Source: Codonopsis lanceolata (lineage: Eukaryota; Streptophyta; Magnoliopsida; Asterales; Campanulaceae). From it: DNA of 64,000 nucleotides. The position numbers and the translations under genes are program-made. The stretch covers positions 58,534,744 through 58,598,743 of the forward strand of contig CM028381.1 of assembly GCA_013146195.2 (NCBI GenBank), read 5' to 3'. Below are positions 57,532-64,000 of this stretch, in pieces (within the stretch, counting starts at the first letter, position 1; the number at the start of each line of letters is the position of its first letter). The notes beneath the pieces were generated by a model that did no database searches, was not told the DNA's origin, and worked only from the letters and a program-made list of their open reading frames with translations.

Positions 57532-60500
57532 ATGGATATACATATTATCTCTTGGAATGTGAGGGGTATTAATGATGAGTCCAAAAGGTTAGTGATAAAA
57601 GCAGCGTTAAAAAGATGGAATCCTCAAGTGGTATGCTTACAGGAAACTAAATTGGAGAAAGTCGACAGGCAGTTAGTCACGAGTGTGGGAGGTGGCAGAT
57701 GGTCTAAATGGGAACATTTGGATGCTGTTGGGGCTTCTGGTGGTATTCTAGTGATTTGGGATAGTAGAGTCGTGGATAGGGTGGGTTTGATGCTTGGCAA
57801 GCATTTTGTTTCGTGCCTGTTTGAGAACAACAATAACAGTTTGAAGTGGAATTTTTCGGGGGTTTATGGGCCTTGTGTGGATGTAGATCGCAGAGGTTTG
57901 TGGGCAGAACTAAAAGCAGTTTTTGACAGATGGAATTCTCCCTGTGTATTGGGGGGGATTTCAACGCAATCAGATTCCCACACGAACGAACTGGGGCCAA
58001 GATTTTTTCTCCTGCCATGGTAGAATTTAATGACTTAATAAATGAGATGGAGTTAGTTGATTTACTGCTTGTAGGGGGAACCTTCACTTGGTCTAGAAAC
58101 AGCGAGATGAAACAATGCTCGAGGATTGATAGATTTCTTGTGTCAACAGGTTGGGACGAGGCTTTCGGGGGGAGTTCTCAAGCCTGTTTACCAAGGATAG
58201 TCTCAGATCATGTCCCTCTTGTTTTGAACTGCAAGGGGGTGCGTAAAGGGAAGTCTCCTTTTCGCTTTGAAATTATGTGGTTTGAAGAGCCTGGGCTTTT
58301 AGATTGGGTGCAGTCGAAATGACAATCCTATTTGGTAGAAGGAGATCCCTGCTTCAGGTTGGCGAGGAAATTGAACTGTTTGAAAGAGGACCTTAAAAGT
58401 TGGAATAAACAGATTTTTGGAAATATCATGGAAAGGTTGGATAAGGCTTTCGAAGAGGTGAGATCCTTGGATGAGAAAGAAGGTGAGGATGGATGGAGTA
58501 GGGAGGATTCTGTTCGAAGATCTACGCTTCAATCAGATGTTCAAAGGCTGCTCAAGAGTGAGGAAATCAGTTGGTGACAGAAAGCTCGAGTCCAGTGGCT
58601 GCGTGAAGGTGATAATAACACGAGGTTTTTTCATCGAATGGCAAGCATTCACAACAAGGTAATCCGATTCGGAAGGTATGTATTAATGGCGTTTCACTGG
58701 TAGAGAGGAGGTTGAAATTAGGGAGGGCATAGCAGGGTTCTACGAAGACTTGTGCACGGAAGAAGGGATTCATTTATTAATCTGGAGGGGGTTCCTTTTA
58801 AAGCTCTCACCCTGGATAATCAGAGGGGTTTAGAAATTCATTTTTCTGAAGAGGAAGTGTTCGCTGCAGTCCGTGGTATGAGAGGAGATAAGGCTCCAGG
58901 ACCCGACGGCTTCCCAATGGCCTTCTTCCAGCAGTGCTGGGAGTTGTTAAAGGATGATCTGATGGGGGTTTTCAATTTTTTCCACTCATAGGAGATTTGA
59001 GAGGAGCTTCAATGCCTCCTTTATTGCGCTCATTCCAAAAAGGAAAGTTCAGAGGGTATAAAAGATTATAGGCCTATCAGTCTCATTGGGGGGAGGGGTG
59101 TATTAAATTATTGCTAAAGTTCTCTTTATCCGATTAAAAAGGGTGCTAGGGACGGTGATTTCTGATTCTCAACATGCATTTGTGAGAGGTCGTCAAATCA
59201 CTCATGCGGTTCTCATTGCCAATAAGGCCGTAGGCTCGAGGATTTGCAGCGGGGAGGCAGGTCTAATTTGTAAGTTGGATATTGAAAAGGCGTATGATCA
59301 TGTGAGTTGGGGATTCGTGGATTACTTGTTGTCTAGGATGGGGTTCGGAAGATGCTGGAGGGAGTGGATCCGTTTCTGTATTTTGACGGTTAGATTCTCC
59401 GTCTTGGTAAATGAGGAGCCGATGGGGTTTTTTGCTAGCTCAAGGGGGCTTCGCCAGAGTGATCCCCTCTCTCCGTCACTCTTCATTATTGTGATGGAAG
59501 CTCTGAGTAGGATTATGGATGTTTCCATTTCGAGAGGTTTCATTAGCAGATTTAAAGTTAGAAGGGAAAGAGAATTTGCGTTGTTGGTCTCTCATGTGCT
59601 TTTTGCGGATGACACTTTGGTGTTTTGTGATGCATCCCCGCACCACTTATCTCGCCAGAATTTGACCGAGTCTCCTTTACCCACATTGGAAGAGATGAAA
59701 CGTTTCACCATATCCCATCTTTTTCTAATGTTTTTCCAAACCCCCACCCCTACACCATAAAGAACCTTATTGGGATCCCACAAATGGTTCCCAACCCCAT
59801 ACTTAGCCACCACTACTTTCCTCCAAAGAGCTCCCTTCTCTGTTAAGTAACGCCACAACCATTTCCCCAAAAGAGCAAAGTTAAAAAATTTAAGTCTTTT
59901 TACTCACAAACCTCCAAGTCAAAAAAGTCTTTTTCAGTTGTGCTAGTTGACGGCGGATCAGTTACATGGAATCCTTGGAATCCTGCTTTCACGAGGAACA
60001 TATAGGACTGGGAGGTTGATACCCTTGGGGCCTTCCTTGAGTTGCTGTATAAGAAAAAGGTAGATACCGTCGTGTGGAATTGTGTAGATAAGTCCTTTTC
60101 GGTCAAGTCCCTTTACCATCTTCTGGTGATGACTAGTGACAGGCTCTTTCCGTGGAAGAGTGTGTGGAAAACAAGGGCCCCTTCTAGAGTGGGGTTTTTT
60201 ATGTGGGAAGCTGCGCTTGAAGCCATCTTAACTGGAGATAATCTGAGGAGGCGAAAGAAGATCTATACTAACTGGTGTTATATGTGCAAGAGGGATGAAG
60301 AAAGTGTGAATCACCTTCTGATTCCTTGCCCTTTTGCAAGGGAGATTTGGAGCTATGTGCTGAGTCTTTTTCAGGTTACTTGGGTGATGCCAAACTCGAT
60401 TAAGGAGCTACTTTTGTGCTGGACCCTGTATAAACGTAGAAGAAAAATAGTTTCTGGGATGCTGCCCTGCTGGCAGTTTGCTGGTCCATTTGGATAGAAA

Positions 60501-60640
60501 GGAATCGTAGAGCCTTCGAGAACAAGGAGAAGAACTTGGAAGAGATTAAAGGTCAGATTATCCAGATGCTGTTCTTTTGGTGTGCTGAGATGATATCACA
60601 GGGGTCTAACCCCTTTGTTGAATTAGTGGATAATAGTTTT
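57532..60640 (+). pseudogene. LINE ORF2: endonuclease-reverse transcriptase, rearranged
   Basis: Starts MDIHIISWNVRGIND; the endonuclease has QETKLEK, a one-base loss in a G-run at 57951-57957, then GGDFNAIRF and VSDHVPLVLN. Two premature TGA stops (58321 and 58574) each fit a single transition from TGG or CGA. RT motifs: GDKAPGPDGFPMAFF (58890), CKLDIEKAYDHVSW (59272), RGLRQSDPLSP with S for the usual G (59445) and FADDTLVFCDAS (59600). The thumb-connection is then deleted and the next segment is inverted. The zinc region WCYMCKRDEESVNHLLIPC (about 60270-60330) follows in the normal direction. Confidence 0.85.
59637..59925 (-). other. inverted segment inside the LINE ORF2
   Basis: Read on the minus strand it gives FALLGKWLWRYLTEKGALW and FWRDKWCGDAS, which in the other LINEs lies between RT and zinc region in the forward direction. 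It is in its expected place but flipped, and about 700 bp that should precede it are missing. The left breakpoint falls at the palindrome gatgcatc (59629-59636). Confidence 0.85.
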
Positions 60641-60901
60641 GGTAGTAAGGGCCTGGATGTATATTCCCTGTGTACATAGGACGCTTCACCTTCTTTGAAG
60701 CCATAATTTATAAATTTAACTTTACTTATCAAAAAAATAAAATAAAATTCTACCTTGATCTATACTAGGTCCTTCTCTAAAGTCTTACATGCGTAGAAAT
60801 CATTCTCCAAATTTGCAGTAGGCACTTTAACTTCATACTTTTCAACTCTATAATTCAGTTGGCTGGACCCTGACTGAATCTTGTTTCTTATCACATCACA
60901 G

Positions 60902-62176
60902 ATAGTTAAATGGATGAGTGACAAAGAGGTCGTGAAGGATTCATCGTACCATGTTTCGGTGCAGCTAGATTTGATATCTTTGGTTCATGGTGTGGAACCA
61001 GCTAAAGCTTTCTTTGATAGTGTTCCAGACACTTTGCGGGTCTGGTATGTTTATAATGCACTTTTACACTGCTATGCCAAAGCCAAATTGTTGGAGAAAG
61101 CAGAAGCTACAATGGAGAAGATGAAAGAGTTGGGATATGCTAGATCCTTTTCCTACAACATAATGCTAAACCTATATTTGCGGCTGGGAAACCATGAGAA
61201 GCTAGACATTCTATTGCAAGAAATGAAAGAGAATGGAATTAATTGTGATAAGTACACATATAATATCAGATTAAGTGCATATGGAGCTTCACCGGATGTA
61301 GAGCAAATAGAAACACTCCTTATGAAAATGAAGGCTGATCCCCTCGTCACTATGGACTGGAGAACATATATTCATGCAGCGAGTGCATACTTAAAGGCTG
61401 GTGCTGCAGACAAAGCTCTTGAAACTTTGAAGAAATCTGAGCATTTAATCACAGGAGATAAATTGGACAAAACGTTTGCCCTTGAATTTATGATCTCTCA
61501 TTATGCTAGTATGGGCAGAGGAGATGAGGTGTACCACATATGGAACCTTTACAAAAAAATTGGAATGTTCAAGAACAAGACCTATCTTTTGATGATAAGC
61601 TCATTATGTAAGCTGGATGACCTTGATGGTGCTGAGAAAATCTTGCAAGAGTGGGAAGCGAGATTAAAATATTTTGACTGTCGGCTTCCGAATAGGCTCA
61701 TATCTGCATACTGCAAGAAAGGTCTTATGGAAAAAGCTGAATTGGTTGTGAAAAGGCTTATAGAGACTGGAAGGGAGCCCAATGCCAGCACATGGAGTCT
61801 TATTGCATTTGGATATTGTAAAGATAATGATATGGACAAGGCAGTGGAGGCTTTAAAGAAACAAATCCTGGTAAGTAAGGGATCATGGCCACCACATATA
61901 ATGACTTTGGGTCCTTGCCTAAAATACTTGAACGGAAAGGGAGATATGGATTCAGCGGAGGAGATTATAAAATCACTCCATGAAAAAGGTCTCTACACTG
62001 GAAAGACCTATGAAGAATTGGTGAAAGATGCTGAAAACGGAGACCAAGGATCTAATGCAGGCTCTCAGATAGGAGGAGCTGGTCAGCGTTTGGAGGTAGA
62101 CACAACTGGAAGCATAGAATCAACGAATGAGATCAGTATTAGCGAAGTAATGGGACAAGATGGAAGAAGTGCTTGA
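60902..62176 (+). CDS. mitochondrial P-class PPR protein, exon 2
   Basis: Encodes residues 100-523. Eight or so PPR motifs of 31-37 residues can be marked, for example from residues 146 (YNALLHCYAKAKLLEKAEA), 181 (SYNIMLNLYLRLGNHEKLD), 216, 251, 324, 358 (LISAYCKKGLMEKAELVV), 394 and 431. No E, DYW or SMR domain follows, so it is P-class; these bind organelle RNA. The tail (about 475-523) is polar and disordered-looking. There is no internal stop. The acceptor cacag|ATAGTT at 60901 joins in frame to exon 1. Paralogue at 35532-36761. Target RNA cannot be told from the sequence. Confidence 0.9.
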   Translation: MVKWMSDKEVVKDSSYHVSVQLDLISLVHGVEPAKAFFDSVPDTLRVWYVYNALLHCYAKAKLLEKAEATMEKMKELGYARSFSYNIMLNLYLRLGNHEKLDILLQEMKENGINCDKYTYNIRLSAYGASPDVEQIETLLMKMKADPLVTMDWRTYIHAASAYLKAGAADKALETLKKSEHLITGDKLDKTFALEFMISHYASMGRGDEVYHIWNLYKKIGMFKNKTYLLMISSLCKLDDLDGAEKILQEWEARLKYFDCRLPNRLISAYCKKGLMEKAELVVKRLIETGREPNASTWSLIAFGYCKDNDMDKAVEALKKQILVSKGSWPPHIMTLGPCLKYLNGKGDMDSAEEIIKSLHEKGLYTGKTYEELVKDAENGDQGSNAGSQIGGAGQRLEVDTTGSIESTNEISISEVMGQDGRSA

Positions 62177-62940
62177 TGGCCAGGTTCTTTTAACTCGTTT
62201 ATTTGATGTCTGATCTGGAAATACAATCCAGCCATTGTTTTGTTTAGAATATGAGGTATGCTCTGGTTAGCTGAATTATGGTGAATTTCTAGTGTTGATG
62301 CAAAGGTGGATAAACCATCTTAGGAGAAATTACAGCTCACCCCCATATTGTATCTTGGGTTATCTGATTGTACCCTTTGTCTTTTTTTTAACCAATAGTT
62401 AACTCCCATCGATTGACCCCTCCCCCTCTCTTTATATATATATATCATGTACGAATTTCCATCAACAGCATCCAAAGTGTCATTGCCAGGCCCCGAAAAC
62501 TGGCAATAGAACGGAGCTTGGGTGGAGCTGCCCGCTTTCCCATCCGTGAATCTCGCCCATAAGGTAATACTTCTCCTCACGATTTGTTGATTTACAGTAT
62601 TTGCTACAAATATATACGTATACTAAATATTGAACCGATAATACTTTTAATTCTATAGATGATGTTGGTTGAGTCAAAACCCAAAAGCTGAAAGTTATGC
62701 ATGACCTAGGCTTACCACGAGCCACCCAAAAGTGTATAGATGATGTTGATGACTAGTGGCACTCTGTAGCCATTTATTAGGTATAGACATATCTAATCTT
62801 GGTTTGTGTTTGTTTTTGATTACATTGTTTTAGCTATTGTTAGAATTTTCTTTTTGTTAATTTAGAGCAATTACAAGCTATATATATGGACCACCAAGCC
62901 CGGCCCGGCTGATTGATTTATAGTATATTATTAATTAATT
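62177..62940. other. 3' flank of the PPR gene, no further gene
   Basis: The first ~150 bp are probably 3' UTR. A minus-strand frame at 62320-62580 is unconvincing. No terminator or polyadenylation signal can be fixed with certainty. Confidence 0.5.
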
Positions 62941-62943
62941 AAT

Positions 62944-62944
<1 letters not shown>

Positions 62945-62969
<25 letters not shown>
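62945..62969. repeat. (AT)n microsatellite
   Basis: Alternating ta run within an AT-rich stretch, following repeated attaa units. Confidence 0.9.
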
Positions 62970-62974
<5 letters not shown>

Positions 62975-64000
62975 GTTATATACAAATTATATTTAATTAT
63001 TTATACAGAAACCCTAATACTAATAGGCTAATACGGTAAGTAAAGGTAAAACCCTAAAACTAAAGTCTCTGTATTCTCATATCCTCATGACTCATCGCAT
63101 TCATTCAAGACTTCAGAAGTAGCCTTCAGGTCTTCAGCCATTTTATCCGCCGCAGCCTCACCCTCACGCCCTCAGTCATGTTTCACCCTCATCTTCAAGT
63201 CTTCAACTTTCAATCTTCAGGCTTTTGCAATCAACTTCAACACCGACGCCATTACGCTGCTGTGACGCTGTCGCTGTCAACCATCTTCATAGGTACGACC
63301 CTCATCTAGTCATCTTCAATCTTTGGGTGAGGTTAGTCATCTCTTTTTCTTTCTCTCTTATAGACTTAGTGACATGGAGTTCTTTCCTTATTCGAGAGCC
63401 AATGCATTCAAGTACAAGTTTTGGAGGAATTGCAAGACGAACTTGTGATGATTGAATTTGGTAAAAAATTGTCAATTCTTATTAATTTTTGCTTATTTGC
63501 TTTGTCAATTAGACGTTCTTATGTGACTTTTTTTTTTCATATAGATGAATTGAAAAGTCGACCCATATCTCTTGCAAATTGTTTTGAGGAGGATTGATCG
63601 AGAAAGGTAACATTTTATACTTGTTTTTGCCTTATTAATGTGTTGTATTTGTTGTCATTAACGTTCACTTTTATTAGAATATTAATATTAATATTAATGG
63701 ATTGAGTAAAATGTGTGGTATTTTGTTTAGGTGTATGAGAGCTTCTGCCTTCTTGGTTGATAAATGGACTGTTCATTGAGTCACTGTTGATAAATGGACT
63801 GCTCATTGAGTCATCTATCTGCCAGTATATGAGACTATGAGTTGTGGTTTTATGAGACTATGAGACTAGTGTTTTCTTATTCTTGATGTCCATTTAGTAT
63901 TCCTCATTCCCCATTACAGTATTACAATATTACTTATGTTATTCAGTAACCACTAATCGGTATTCCCTACCTATGTTGCTGTGTTTTATGATTTTATCTC
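62970..64000. other. unassigned sequence, possible transposon or gene 5' region
   Basis: Repeats phrases such as cttcagtcttc and catcttcaatctt at 63100-63320; a short duplication ttgataaatggactg with tcattgagtca lies at 63758-63810. GC words gcccggcccggct at 62896-62910 resemble hAT subterminal sequence. The short frames seen have no recognised motif. Confidence 0.35.

Larger units (their letters stand above)
57000..60748 (+). mobile_element. LINE (L1-type), nearly full length, in the PPR intron
   Basis: The end of ORF1 (KKGGKMKGQGISTSKSK, 57283-57504) is followed 27 bp later by ORF2, then the 3' signature tttacttatcaaaaaaataa. The 5' boundary is not defined; coding-like sequence reaches back to about 57000. 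It is the best preserved LINE here but has an internal inversion with deletion. Confidence 0.85.
53709..60901 (+). other. 7.2-kb intron of the PPR gene, filled with transposons
   Basis: Bounded by gtaatc and tcacatcacag. It holds two Stowaway-type MITEs, a minus-strand LINE/SINE tail, a truncated LINE and a nearly full-length LINE, both LINEs in the sense direction. Sequence not explained by these is mainly 54060-54230, 54700-54980 and 56068-56990. 54720-54860 carries a gtaagacgg/ccgtcttac repeat related to 49434-49480. Confidence 0.8.

Noticed and set aside
59637..59925. Classic LINE twin-priming inversion
   Set aside because: Twin priming inverts the 5' end of the copy; here forward sequence lies on both sides.
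62320..62725. Minus-strand frames after the PPR gene
   Set aside because: Short, overlapping and without recognisable motifs; likely 3' flank.

Overview
The window is nuclear DNA of a flowering plant, most likely a eudicot. It holds intron-containing pentatricopeptide-repeat (PPR) genes with plant-type organelle targeting, a piece of a chloroplast PAM68-like gene, and dense nested plant transposable elements (copia, Tat-type gypsy, LINEs, hAT, Helitron, Mutator-like, Stowaway). I do not assign a species. A run of 100 Ns (26081-26180) is an assembly gap. No rRNA, tRNA or CRISPR array was seen.

Layout. 1-2701: the 5' part of a decayed Tat-type gypsy element on the minus strand. 2707-9353: AT-rich DNA with a foldback MITE, a Helitron 3' end and the remains of a hAT transposon. 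9354-16538: a dead copia element (minus), interrupted in its gag by a non-autonomous hAT and cut in its 5' LTR by the next element. 16539-about 25380: a large gypsy-like element (minus) with 1.8-kb LTRs, a tRNA-Arg-type primer site, gag-like fragments and no pol. 26181-33399: two LINEs in tandem. 35532-36761: the main exon of a PPR gene copy with no visible first exon. 36805-38446: a Stowaway MITE, then a Helitron carrying a truncated PAM68-like gene. 38782-46325: a complete non-autonomous LTR element with a perfect target duplication, holding a nested solo LTR and three tandem arrays built on a small hairpin. 46806-48980: a Mutator-like element carrying part of a GRF zinc-finger gene. 50940-52753: another solo LTR. 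53412-62176: an apparently intact two-exon PPR gene whose 7.2-kb intron is filled by two MITEs and two LINEs. The last 1.8 kb shows no recognisable gene.

The only convincingly functional host gene is the PPR gene at 53412..53708 joined to 60902..62176 (523 residues, probably mitochondrial). The copy at 35532-36761 is its tandem paralogue. Almost everything else is transposon strata. The insertion order can be read in places: copia, then hAT in its gag and the gypsy-like element in its LTR; LINE, then a second LINE at its A-tail; LTR element, then a solo LTR inside it.
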